Below are positions 18,299 through 26,776 of a stretch of DNA of 64,000 nt, piece by piece (position 1 is the first letter of the stretch; every line of letters starts with the position of its first letter). The notes beneath the pieces were generated by a model, which was not told where the DNA came from, searched no databases, and worked only from the letters and a program-made list of their open reading frames with translations. The translations under genes were made by a program, and so were the position numbers. This stretch comes from Pseudooceanicola sp. GTDB taxonomy: Bacteria; Pseudomonadota; Alphaproteobacteria; Rhodobacterales; Rhodobacteraceae. Location: contig NZ_JARGNH010000002.1 in assembly GCF_029213205.1 (NCBI RefSeq), positions 96,495-160,494 on the forward strand, in the 5' to 3' direction.

Positions 18299-18330
18299 AC
18301 GGGTCCGTGACGACAAGGTCACGGGACCGT
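18299..18330 (+). promoter_or_regulatory. intercistronic hairpin between glpU and glpV
   Basis: CCGTGAC (18305-18311) pairs with GTCACGG (18318-18324), and ACGG/CCGT outer arms extend the stem past two mismatches. Such stems between transporter genes often protect the downstream binding-protein mRNA and raise its dose. No T-run follows, so it is not a simple terminator. Confidence 0.45.
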
Positions 18331-18365
18331 CAAAGAAAACAAGTGTCTACAATTGGGAGGACATT

Positions 18366-20087
18366 ATGGCCTTGTCACTAAAATCATCCACGGCGGTGAT
18401 CTTCGCTCTGGCGATGACAACTGCCCCGGCCCTGGCCGACATGAACGATGCAAAGGCGTTCCTGGACAAAGAGATCGGTGACCTGTCGTCGCTTGATCGC
18501 GCGGGTCAGGAAGCGGAAATGCAGTTTTTCATCGATGCAGCGAAACCGTTTGCGGGCATGGAAATCAAGGTGGTTTCGGAAACCATCACCACCCATGAAT
18601 ACGAAAGCCAGGTTCTGGCCCCCGCATTCACCGCGATCACCGGCATCAAGGTCACCCATGACCTGATCGGTGAAGGCGACGTCGTCGAAAAGCTTCAGAC
18701 CCAGATGCAATCGGGCGAGAACATCTATGACGCCTATATCAACGATTCCGACCTGATCGGCACTCACTGGCGCTATCAACAGGCACGGATCCTGTCCGAC
18801 TGGATGGAAGGCGAAGGCAAGGACGTGACCAACCCCGGTCTCGACATCGACGATTTCGTCGGCAAATCCTTTACCACGGCGCCGGATGGCAAGCTGTATC
18901 AACTGCCCGATCAGCAGTTCGCCAACCTCTACTGGTTCCGCTACGATTGGTTTAACGACGAGCAGAACAAGGCCGATTTCAAAGCCAAATACGGCTATGA
19001 CCTCGGTGTGCCGGTGAACTGGTCAGCCTATGAGGATATCGCCGAATTCTTCACCGGTCGCGACCTGTCGCGTCTGGGTGTCAAAGGCGACGTCTATGGC
19101 AACATGGACTACGGCAAGAAAGACCCGAGCCTGGGCTGGCGCTACACCGACGCTTGGATGTCGATGGCCGGTATGGGCGACAAGGGCGAACCGAACGGTC
19201 TGCCGGTTGACGAATGGGGCCTCCGGGTGAACGAGAAATCGCAACCCGTCGGTTCCTGCGTTGCGCGTGGCGGGGCCACCAACAGCCCTGCCGCCGTCTA
19301 TGCGGTGACCAAGGCGATCGAATGGCTGAACAAATATTCGCCGCCTGCCGCTGCCGGCATGACCTTTGGCGAAGCCGGGCCGATCCCGGCGCAGGGCAAT
19401 GTCGCCCAGCAGATGTTCTGGTACACCGCCTTTACTGCGGATACCGTCAAGCCGGGCCTGCCGGTGATGAACGAGGACGGCACGCCGAAATGGCGCATGG
19501 CCCCCTCGCCGCATGGCGCCTATTGGGAACAGGGCACCAAGATCGGCTATCAGGATGCCGGTTCCTGGACCCTGATGAAATCGACCCCGGTCGATCGTGC
19601 CAAGGCCGCCTGGCTCTATGCACAATTCGTCACCTCGAAAACCGTGGACGTGAAGAAAAGCCATGTCGGCCTGACCTTCATCCGCGAATCCACGATCCAG
19701 CACCAGAGCTTTACCGATCGTGCGGACAAACTGGGTGGTCTGGTCGAATTCTACCGTTCGCCAGCCCGGGTTCAGTGGTCGCCGACCGGCACCAACGTGC
19801 CTGACTATCCCAAGCTGGCACAGCTGTGGTGGCAGAATATCGGCGATGCCATGTCGGGCGCCAAGACCCCGCAGCAAGCGCTGGATTCACTCTGCGCCGA
19901 TCAGGAGAAAGTGCTGGAGCGGCTCGAGCGTGCCGGCGTTCAGGGCGATATCGGCCCGAAAATGAACGAGGCAAAAGAGCCGAACTACTGGCTGAGCCAG
20001 CCGGGGTCGCCCAAGGCGAAACTCGCCAACGAAGACGAAGAGCCCAAGACCATCAGCTATGACGAGCTGATCAAGTCCTGGCAGTAA
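18366..20087 (+). CDS. glpV: glycerol ABC transporter substrate-binding protein GlpV
   Basis: Periplasmic binding protein of the glycerol importer, an extracellular solute-binding family 1 protein. The 573-residue product has a signal peptide ending APALA (about residue 22), then the long two-lobed domain (SETITTHEYESQVLAPAFTA, DLIGEGDVVEKLQTQM). GGGAGG lies five bases upstream of ATG 18366; the frame is open much further upstream, but those starts lie inside glpU. It is the last gene of the operon. Confidence 0.92.
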   Translation: MALSLKSSTAVIFALAMTTAPALADMNDAKAFLDKEIGDLSSLDRAGQEAEMQFFIDAAKPFAGMEIKVVSETITTHEYESQVLAPAFTAITGIKVTHDLIGEGDVVEKLQTQMQSGENIYDAYINDSDLIGTHWRYQQARILSDWMEGEGKDVTNPGLDIDDFVGKSFTTAPDGKLYQLPDQQFANLYWFRYDWFNDEQNKADFKAKYGYDLGVPVNWSAYEDIAEFFTGRDLSRLGVKGDVYGNMDYGKKDPSLGWRYTDAWMSMAGMGDKGEPNGLPVDEWGLRVNEKSQPVGSCVARGGATNSPAAVYAVTKAIEWLNKYSPPAAAGMTFGEAGPIPAQGNVAQQMFWYTAFTADTVKPGLPVMNEDGTPKWRMAPSPHGAYWEQGTKIGYQDAGSWTLMKSTPVDRAKAAWLYAQFVTSKTVDVKKSHVGLTFIRESTIQHQSFTDRADKLGGLVEFYRSPARVQWSPTGTNVPDYPKLAQLWWQNIGDAMSGAKTPQQALDSLCADQEKVLERLERAGVQGDIGPKMNEAKEPNYWLSQPGSPKAKLANEDEEPKTISYDELIKSWQ

Positions 20088-20090
20088 GCG

Positions 20091-20118
20091 ATCTGGTCAG
20101 GGCCTCCGGGCCCTGGCC
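20091..20118 (+). terminator. hairpin after glpV
   Basis: CAGGGCC (20098-20104) and GGCCCTG (20109-20115) form a 7-bp stem with a four-base loop, extendable to ten positions with one mismatch. It begins 10 bases past the glpV stop. No T-tract, so it is a probable but not canonical terminator. Confidence 0.45.
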
Positions 20119-20231
20119 GCCCTGGTCGAGTGCAATCGCGGTTACAGACCGGGAATGTGACATTGCCACGCGCCAAATTCATCCCGACACAGCAAGACAA
20201 ACCCCATCCAAACGCCGCCTACAGGCAGCGC

Positions 20232-21221
20232 TCAGCCGATTTCCAGCATATCCACCAATGCGCCCTTGGCTTCGGCGCCAAGATGCACCTCGCCAATATG
20301 GCAGGTGATGCTGGCGGCCCTGGTCTCACGCGGGGCGTAGAGAACCGCGTTTGGGTTGCTGGCGCGGATGGGGGCCGAGGTCGCGGTGCAGAGCTGCGGC
20401 TGCAGCGCCGCGGGATAGATCAGATGATCGGCAAATTTTCGGCAGAACGCCGCTTTGTTGATCGTGACCGCCTCTTTGAAATAGCCGTGATTGGCCAGGA
20501 TCGGTTCCAGCGACAGGATCGCGTGATAGGGGCCGGTGGTCTTGCGATCGGCATAGGTCGACAGCGCCGCGATCATATCCTCGACCTGGTTCGGCACCTC
20601 GCAGGAATAGGCGATGAACCCGGCGCCGGTCAGGCCAAACAGCCCTTTGCAAGAACTGAAGGCGGTGACATCGGCGACGTCATGCCCCGGTTCCAGCCCG
20701 ATTGAGGCGGTGGCATCAAGCGCCAGTTTGGCGCCGCAGCGCTTGCTCAGGGCCTCCAGCCCGGCAATCGGCACCAGAACGGCCTCGCTGGTTTCAGCAT
20801 AGACCGAGAGAACCCAGTCGTAGGGCGCGGCAACCTCATCAATCTGCTGCCAGTCGACCACCTCAACCGATTGAATGAAACCGTCACGGCGGGCCCGGGA
20901 TTCGGCAATGCTTTTCAAGCGCTTGGCATAGTACCCTGAGTCGACGACCAGGACCTTGCCATAGAGGAAATTGGCAATCATCACCTCGATGGCGCTGCTG
21001 CCGGACCCCTGCATGGCGACGGTGCGCGATTGCCCGGCGATGCCGGAAATCGCCGTTAAAACCGCGTCATAGGAGGTCAGAAAAGCGCTGTCGCCACGTC
21101 CGAAACAGGGGCGCAGGGCGGCGACGTTTTCATAGATCAGACTGGCGGGGCCAGCGGTGAACAGCGGCTTTTCCGCATTGAACCGGGCAATCGCTTCACG
21201 CGACAGGGTGGTGTCAGTCAT
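20232..21221 (-). CDS. class V aminotransferase, probable 2-aminoethylphosphonate-forming transaminase
   Basis: The PLP enzyme has 329 residues. The Schiff-base lysine lies in SSCKGLFGLTGAGFIAY and the N-terminal signature is FTAGPASLIYENV. It directly follows pepM and ppd and overlaps ppd by eight bases. In that context it most likely aminates phosphonoacetaldehyde to 2-aminoethylphosphonate, as PhnW-type enzymes do in reverse. It is somewhat shorter than typical PhnW (about 365), so another amino acceptor cannot be excluded. It is the last gene of the minus-strand run. Confidence 0.8.
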   Translation of the reverse strand: MTDTTLSREAIARFNAEKPLFTAGPASLIYENVAALRPCFGRGDSAFLTSYDAVLTAISGIAGQSRTVAMQGSGSSAIEVMIANFLYGKVLVVDSGYYAKRLKSIAESRARRDGFIQSVEVVDWQQIDEVAAPYDWVLSVYAETSEAVLVPIAGLEALSKRCGAKLALDATASIGLEPGHDVADVTAFSSCKGLFGLTGAGFIAYSCEVPNQVEDMIAALSTYADRKTTGPYHAILSLEPILANHGYFKEAVTINKAAFCRKFADHLIYPAALQPQLCTATSAPIRASNPNAVLYAPRETRAASITCHIGEVHLGAEAKGALVDMLEIG

Positions 21222-22362
21222 TCAAGGCTCCTGTTGCGCGCATAAACGCGACCTTGCTCTGGCCCGGGGTTTCCCGAGGGCGGCCAAGATCGGATCTGGC
21301 GCCCGGCGCGACCATGATTTCGAGGAAACAGGCATGATCGGTGGCAAGTGCGGCATTGATCGCCGGGGCAATCGCGTCGATTTCGGTGATCCTGTCTGTG
21401 AATTGGTATCCCATGGCGCCGGCCAGATCGCAGAGCCGCAGATCCGGCGCGGCGGTTGGCTGCCCGCCGACGGAATCATGCACCTGATTGTTGAACACAA
21501 GATGCAGCAGATTGGCCTGCTTGGCGGCGGTGGCCAGATTTCCGGCCTGCATCAGGGTCGCGCCGTCGCCATCGAAACAGACGACCGGCCGCTCCGGTGC
21601 TTGCATGGCAATACCGGCGGCGATGGCGCTGGCATGGCCCATGCCGCCGACGCTGAGGAAGGCGGCGATCTCGATGCCCAGAGACTGGCGCAGCTCATAG
21701 ATCTCGCGCGAGATCTTGCCGGTGGTGCCGACGATCGACGGTCCGTCCGGCAAGGCGCCGAGGGCCGCGGCAATGGCCGCCTCGCGCGTCATCTTGTTGT
21801 CCGTGGCTTTGGCGGGTCCGGCGACCTTGCTGAAACTGTCCTTGCGCACGACCAGCGCCGCCGGCTTGTTCTCCGCGCGGGCCAGCTCGATCATCCTGGC
21901 GGCAGCGGCCTGTGCCGACGCGCGCCCCATCTCGGGGTGGATGATCGCGTAAGGCGTGTCGAGCAAATCGAGCTGTCCAAGGGTGATTTCGCCCTGCAGC
22001 ACATGTTGCGGCTCGTCCTTCAGCTGCACCCCGTCGCGCATCTCCCCGCGCCAGCCGATGATCAGCAACATCGGCGTGCCATAGACCTTGGGGCTGGCCA
22101 GCGACGCCAGCGGATTCACCGCATTGCCAAGGCCGGAATTCTGCATGAACACCGCCGAAACCGCGCCGCTCGCCAGATGCGCCCCGATCGCCAGCCCGAC
22201 CGCGCCGCCCTCATTCGCGGTGATCTCCAGCCGCGCCAGCCCCTGTTCGGCGCGCAGCTCGATCCCCGAGATGAAAGGCGACAACAGGGAATCCGGCACC
22301 CCAAAGAAATCGCGCAGGCCCAGCGCCGCAAGGTCTTCCAGAAAGTTAGATGTGTTCAGCAT
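21214..22362 (-). CDS. ppd: phosphonopyruvate decarboxylase
   Basis: Ppd decarboxylates phosphonopyruvate to phosphonoacetaldehyde with thiamine diphosphate, the step that makes PEP mutase flux irreversible. The 382-residue protein has the catalytic Glu in ITANEGG (51), the family hallmark MQNSGLGNAVNPL (73-85) and the ThDP motif FDGDGATLMQAGN with NNQVHDSVGGQPT. It starts seven bases after the pepM stop and overlaps the aminotransferase. The length is normal. Confidence 0.95.
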   Translation of the reverse strand: MLNTSNFLEDLAALGLRDFFGVPDSLLSPFISGIELRAEQGLARLEITANEGGAVGLAIGAHLASGAVSAVFMQNSGLGNAVNPLASLASPKVYGTPMLLIIGWRGEMRDGVQLKDEPQHVLQGEITLGQLDLLDTPYAIIHPEMGRASAQAAAARMIELARAENKPAALVVRKDSFSKVAGPAKATDNKMTREAAIAAALGALPDGPSIVGTTGKISREIYELRQSLGIEIAAFLSVGGMGHASAIAAGIAMQAPERPVVCFDGDGATLMQAGNLATAAKQANLLHLVFNNQVHDSVGGQPTAAPDLRLCDLAGAMGYQFTDRITEIDAIAPAINAALATDHACFLEIMVAPGARSDLGRPRETPGQSKVAFMRATGALND

Positions 22363-22368
22363 CGCCGC

Positions 22369-23664
22369 CTAGACCGTCCCGGGGATCAGTTTCAGGATCT
22401 GGCTGATGGAGATCATGTCATCCTCGACCTCGGCGGTGCGCCCATGTTCAAGGATGCTGCGCGCGGTCTGCTCCATCGCCTTGTAGGAGGCGCGCAGCAT
22501 ATGGTTGGCATAGATCACCATCTTGATGCCATTGGCCTGCAATTCGTGATCGTAAACCTGGTTATAGGACGATGGCACCGCGACGATCGGCACTGTCGGA
22601 TGGGCCTGCATGAACTGGCGGGTAAAGGCGAAAATCTCGTCTGGTTCCTTTTCGCGGCTGTGGATCATCACCGCCCCGGCCCCGGCCTTGACATAGGCGT
22701 CAGCACGGGTCAGCGCGTCGTCGATACCACGGCCCAGGATCAGGCTTTCCAGCCGGGCAATCACCATCATGCCGTGGTATTTCTGGCCCTCGATCCCGGC
22801 CGAGATCTTTTCGCAGAATTCCGGGATGCTGGCCTGGGTCTGCGGCACGTCATTGCCGAGCAGCGAGTTCTTCTTGAGGCCGGTCTTGTCCTCGATAATG
22901 GCGGCGGCAATCCCCATCCGCTCCATCGTGCGGACCTTCAGCTCGAAATGTTCGGCCTTGCCGCCGGTATCGGCGTCCATGATCAGCGGCTTGGTGGTGA
23001 CCTCAAAGATCTCGTCGATGTTCTGCAGCCGCCGCGACACATCCAGCGCCTCGATATCGGGCAGGCCCATTTCGGTGCTGTCGGTCAGCGAGCTCGACCA
23101 GAACCCATCGAATTGCAGGACATCACCATTGCCGCGCTCGACCTTCATGTGTTCGCCGATCAGCGCTGCCAGCGGGCTGTGCGCCTCAAGAATACGGATG
23201 ATCCCCTTGGATTGCAGCATCCGCCGGAACGCCCGTTGCTTGGCATAGGGGGTGGCAACCGAGGCCGCCATCTGCGGCGCAATCCGGGAGGAGTCAAATT
23301 CGTGACTATAGGGAAACTCGACAAGCTGGCCGCCATATTGCGCCAGCCGGTCCAGCGCCCGTTCGCGCATGCCCTCAAGCGGGCCGTCCCATTTGTCGCC
23401 ATGCACGAATTTCGCGGGCTTGTGGGTGTCAATTACCACACCGTAATCCCAGACCGTCTGCGGGATCACCGCGTCGACATATTCCAGCGCGTTCAGGATC
23501 TCTTCGCGCTGTTCATAGGACAGGAGCGGGGTCGGCTTCTTGTTCTCCAGGGCGCCGTCGGTCAACAGCCCGACAGTGACATGCCCCAGTTTCTTGGCTT
23601 CTTTGAGGATTTTCAGGTGACCGGAGTGAAGAATCTCCATGGTCATGCTCACGAATACATCCAT
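22369..23664 (-). CDS. pepM: phosphoenolpyruvate mutase with N-terminal nucleotidyltransferase domain
   Basis: PepM isomerises PEP to phosphonopyruvate, forming the C-P bond that starts nearly all phosphonate biosynthesis. The C-terminal domain (about 155-431) has the diagnostic EDKTGLKKNS motif (258-267), which separates true mutases from isocitrate-lyase relatives. The N-terminal domain (about 1-145) has a cytidylyltransferase HxGH motif, HSGH (13-16), preceded by VSMTMEIL. It may activate a phosphonate such as 2-aminoethylphosphonate as its CMP derivative. ATG 23664 gives MDVFVSMTMEILHSGHL, a natural nucleotidyltransferase start. The open frame reaches 23802 but without family-like sequence. 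Confidence 0.95.
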   Translation of the reverse strand: MDVFVSMTMEILHSGHLKILKEAKKLGHVTVGLLTDGALENKKPTPLLSYEQREEILNALEYVDAVIPQTVWDYGVVIDTHKPAKFVHGDKWDGPLEGMRERALDRLAQYGGQLVEFPYSHEFDSSRIAPQMAASVATPYAKQRAFRRMLQSKGIIRILEAHSPLAALIGEHMKVERGNGDVLQFDGFWSSSLTDSTEMGLPDIEALDVSRRLQNIDEIFEVTTKPLIMDADTGGKAEHFELKVRTMERMGIAAAIIEDKTGLKKNSLLGNDVPQTQASIPEFCEKISAGIEGQKYHGMMVIARLESLILGRGIDDALTRADAYVKAGAGAVMIHSREKEPDEIFAFTRQFMQAHPTVPIVAVPSSYNQVYDHELQANGIKMVIYANHMLRASYKAMEQTARSILEHGRTAEVEDDMISISQILKLIPGTV

Positions 23665-23834
23665 ATCTTGCCACCGTTCTGAATTTGTAGCGACGTTCCT
23701 AGTGGGTTTCGGGCAAGGGTGCAAAGGGTCAGTTTGCAGCAGCGCGCGGGTGGTGCGGGGAAAACAAAAGCCATCCGCTGCCGCAGGCCTGAGGCTGCGC
23801 AATCAGCCCGCCCCGCCGCCGGTTCTGAAAACCG

Positions 23835-24866
23835 TCAATTCGGAAAGATCATCACCTTTGACGCGGCTTTTTCATGCGCCAAGCCAAAGCCGCGCACCGC
23901 CTCGTTGAGTGGCAAACGATGCGAGATCATCTTTCTGAACAGTTCTGGATCGCGCGCCATCGCGTCGATGACCCGGGTCCATTCCCGGCGCCGCGACGAA
24001 TGGCTGGCCCGGATTTGCAGGCGCCGGCGCACGAAATCGGTGGCCGAAAACTGCGCATCGCGGCAATGGATGCCCAGCATCACCAGGATCCCTTCCATCC
24101 GCAACAGCGCCAACCCGTCGGTGACGCTGATGCTCTGGCCGGTGGCCTCGAACACCAGATCGGCGCCGCCCATTTCGGCCATCAGCCGCTCGCGGGTGCC
24201 GTCTTCGGCAAGGTCGTACAGCCGCTCGAAGCCAAGGCTCCGGCAGGCGTCCAGCCGCAGCGCGTCGTCAAAGCCACAGATCGCCACTTCGGCGGCGCCA
24301 GAGAGGCGGGCAAAGATCGCCACCGCCTGGCCGATGATGCCGGGGCCGAGGACAACCACCCGGTCGCCCTGCCCGACGCCACCAACACGCACCGCAGTGG
24401 CGGCAACCGCAAGCGGTTCGGTCAGCGCCGCCAGTTCAAAGTCCAGCGCATCGGGGATCGGCAGACAGCCCGAGGCGCGGGCCAGAACCTTGCCGGCAAA
24501 GGCGCCGTCCCGGTAGAGGCCCAGGGTCTGCTTGTTCTGGCATTTCTCGCTGTCGCCCGCACGGCAGGCCGGGCAGGCATGACAGGGCGCGGCGGGCATC
24601 ACCGCGACCCGGTCACCAACCGCGAGTTGGGTCACGTCGGGGCCAACCGCCGTCACCCGACCGGCGAATTCATGGCCAAGGGTGACCGGCAGGAGGTCGG
24701 TCATGAATTCATAGCCCGGGGTCCAGTCGTCGACATGCAGATCGGATCCGCAAATCCCCACCGCCGCGACCTCGACCACCACATCGGTGCCCTCTGGCCG
24801 CTTCGGATCCGGCACCTCCTCGAGCGTGACGCCGCCCTGGGCCGCAACCTTTCTCAGCGCCTGCAT
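23835..24866 (-). CDS. zinc-dependent alcohol dehydrogenase, MDR family
   Basis: The 343-residue NAD(P)-linked dehydrogenase has CGSDLHVDD (catalytic Cys), GHEFAGRV (His-Glu), four structural-zinc cysteines in CHACPACRAGDSEKC, and the Rossmann loop VVLGPGIIGQ. It starts two bases after the TPP enzyme stop, so the two are co-transcribed, and lies 170 bases before pepM on the same strand. The substrate is unknown. Reduction of an aldehyde released by the adjacent ThDP enzyme, or of phosphonoacetaldehyde, fits the context but is inference. Confidence 0.88.
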   Translation of the reverse strand: MQALRKVAAQGGVTLEEVPDPKRPEGTDVVVEVAAVGICGSDLHVDDWTPGYEFMTDLLPVTLGHEFAGRVTAVGPDVTQLAVGDRVAVMPAAPCHACPACRAGDSEKCQNKQTLGLYRDGAFAGKVLARASGCLPIPDALDFELAALTEPLAVAATAVRVGGVGQGDRVVVLGPGIIGQAVAIFARLSGAAEVAICGFDDALRLDACRSLGFERLYDLAEDGTRERLMAEMGGADLVFEATGQSISVTDGLALLRMEGILVMLGIHCRDAQFSATDFVRRRLQIRASHSSRRREWTRVIDAMARDPELFRKMISHRLPLNEAVRGFGLAHEKAASKVMIFPN

Positions 24867-24868
24867 GG

Positions 24869-26569
24869 TCAGACCTTCCCTTCGAACGCCGCGATTGGCG
24901 GATGCGCATCGGGGGAGGTCATCACGTCCAGCAACACCGGTTCATCCGCCGCCAGCGCCTCTTTCAGCGCGGTAACGTAATCCTCAACGGTCTCGCAGCG
25001 AATGCCTTTGACCCCGGCGGCGCGGGCCACGCCGGCATGATCCACCTCAGTGAAAAAGATCGCCCCGGTATGAGCGCCGAATTTCGACAGCTCGCCATGT
25101 TTTTGGAAGCCGAGGATGCCGTTGTTCAGCACGATCACCGTCACCGGCAGGCCCATGCGACGGGCGGTTTCAAGTTCCTGCCAGGTGTGGCCAAAGCCGC
25201 CGTCTCCGACCAGGCAGACCACCTTTTTCTGCGGTTCCGCCGCCTGCGCGCCCAGTGCCAGTGGCAGACCCCAGCCCAGCCCGGCCAGGCCGCGTGGGGT
25301 CAGGAACCGCTGCCCGACACGGCGCGCGGTCAGATAATTCACCACCCAGAGCGAGGAATAGCTGGCATCGGCGCAGACGATGGTGTCGGCGTCGATCAGC
25401 TTGTCCAGCTCGGCCATCATCCGTTCCGGGCGCAGCGGCGAGGCTTCGGACTGGACCACTGGCGCCGCCTCGGCCAGGCCTTTTTGCCGACCCTCGGCGA
25501 TCCGCGCCTCCAGCCCTTCGCGGGCCGCCGCGCGGGTGCTCAGACCGACCGCCTTGATCGCGGCTGTCAGCGCCTCGATCCCCAGCCTGGCGTCGCCCTG
25601 CAGGCGCAACGCCTCGTAATTGCGGCCGATCTCCATGCCATCAATGTCGAGATGGATGAACCGCGCAGTCTTCGGATAGAGCTTCCAACTGTCGGTGCCG
25701 TTCTGGTTTGTGCGGGTGCCGATCAGCAACACCACATCGGCCTCTTCCAGCAACGGTTTCTGGTGGCGAAAGGGCGACTGGGCGCCCAGCGCATTGGCCA
25801 GCACCCCGACCGAAAGCGGATGGGTTTCATCGGCCGCGCCCTTGCCCATATTGGTGGTGGCCACCGGCAGATGCGCCTCCTCCTGCAGGGCCGACAGCGC
25901 CGCGCAGGCCTGCGACAGATGCACCCCGCCACCGGCGATGACCAGCGGCGCTTTCGCCTGCGCCAGCAGTTCCGCCGCTTCGCGGATCCGGGATGGGTCT
26001 GGCACCGACCGGTCGAGCGGGAAATGACCCAGCACCTCGTTGCGGGTGTCGATCGAGGAATGCAGCTCGACCAGCAGATCGGCGGGGCAGAGCAACACCG
26101 CCGGGCCGGGTCGCCCGGTGGTCGCGGCGGTGATTGCCATATCGACATAATCCTCGACCCGGGATTCATGGTCGATCCGCTTGACCCATTTGGCGCAGGA
26201 CGCGAACAGGCCAAAATGGTCGAACTCCTGAAAGGCGTTGCGGTCAGCCTGATCGCGGTTGACCTCTTGCACGATGGCCAGGACCGGCACCGAGGCCTTG
26301 GTCGCCTCGGCCAGCGGCGCCACCAACAGGGTGGCCGCCGGGCCATTCTGCGCGGTGACAACGCCGATCTTGCCAGAAATCCGGGCATAGCCATCGGCCA
26401 TCACGCCACCGGAGTTCTCGGTCCGGTAATTCACCTGCAACATGCCGAAATCCGGCGCCACCAGGTGCAGTGCCGAGGGCAGGCTCTGCCCGAACAGCAC
26501 CTCGATCCCATTGCGTTTGAGCGCCGCGGCCAGAGTCACGGCGACGGGCGATTGACCGGTATTTTGCAT
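24869..26569 (-). CDS. thiamine pyrophosphate-dependent enzyme (acetolactate synthase/benzoylformate decarboxylase-like)
   Basis: The 566-residue protein has the three-domain fold of the POX/ALS family. The catalytic Glu is in YRTENSGGVMADGYAR (about 50), a central domain carries VIAGGGVHLS, and the ThDP motif GDGGFGHTWQE is followed by VLNNGILGF. A GAGGGAAG site precedes ATG 26569. It forms a unit with the alcohol dehydrogenase. The sequence does not allow a choice between 2-oxo-acid decarboxylase and carboligase. With an FMN 2-hydroxy-acid oxidase and an aminotransferase next door, a 2-oxo acid substrate is likely. Confidence 0.85.
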   Translation of the reverse strand: MQNTGQSPVAVTLAAALKRNGIEVLFGQSLPSALHLVAPDFGMLQVNYRTENSGGVMADGYARISGKIGVVTAQNGPAATLLVAPLAEATKASVPVLAIVQEVNRDQADRNAFQEFDHFGLFASCAKWVKRIDHESRVEDYVDMAITAATTGRPGPAVLLCPADLLVELHSSIDTRNEVLGHFPLDRSVPDPSRIREAAELLAQAKAPLVIAGGGVHLSQACAALSALQEEAHLPVATTNMGKGAADETHPLSVGVLANALGAQSPFRHQKPLLEEADVVLLIGTRTNQNGTDSWKLYPKTARFIHLDIDGMEIGRNYEALRLQGDARLGIEALTAAIKAVGLSTRAAAREGLEARIAEGRQKGLAEAAPVVQSEASPLRPERMMAELDKLIDADTIVCADASYSSLWVVNYLTARRVGQRFLTPRGLAGLGWGLPLALGAQAAEPQKKVVCLVGDGGFGHTWQELETARRMGLPVTVIVLNNGILGFQKHGELSKFGAHTGAIFFTEVDHAGVARAAGVKGIRCETVEDYVTALKEALAADEPVLLDVMTSPDAHPPIAAFEGKV

Positions 26570-26588
26570 GATGACTTCCCTCTATCCT

Positions 26589-26610
26589 ACGGTAACAAAT
26601 CATATACCGT
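26589..26610. promoter_or_regulatory. inverted repeat ACGGTA-N10-TACCGT upstream of the TPP gene
   Basis: A perfect 6-bp inverted repeat with a 10-base spacer lies 20-41 bases upstream of the TPP-enzyme start, in the divergent promoter region with the aminotransferase. The very AT-rich TATATTATATATA (26705-26717) on the other side probably holds the aminotransferase -10 region. The regulator is unknown. Confidence 0.4.
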
Positions 26611-26776
26611 GATCCGGCCAAAGGGGCCGCAAACCCGACAGCAACCACATCCTTAGATTTGCTGACCAACGACTTGTCATGGGATTCCTCTAATGTGACG
26701 ATCCTATATTATATATAAATTTCTAGCCGCAAGGATTTGTCGCTGAAATCCCGCAGCCACGAATTGAGAGGATGAC

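Noticed and set aside
21157..23682. 841-codon open frame on the plus strand opposite ppd and pepM
   Set aside because: It is antisense to two certain enzymes, has Arg/Gln/His-rich shadow composition and no motif. Long antisense frames are common in GC-rich DNA; the same applies to 24902-26656, 46015-47517 and 61180-63090.
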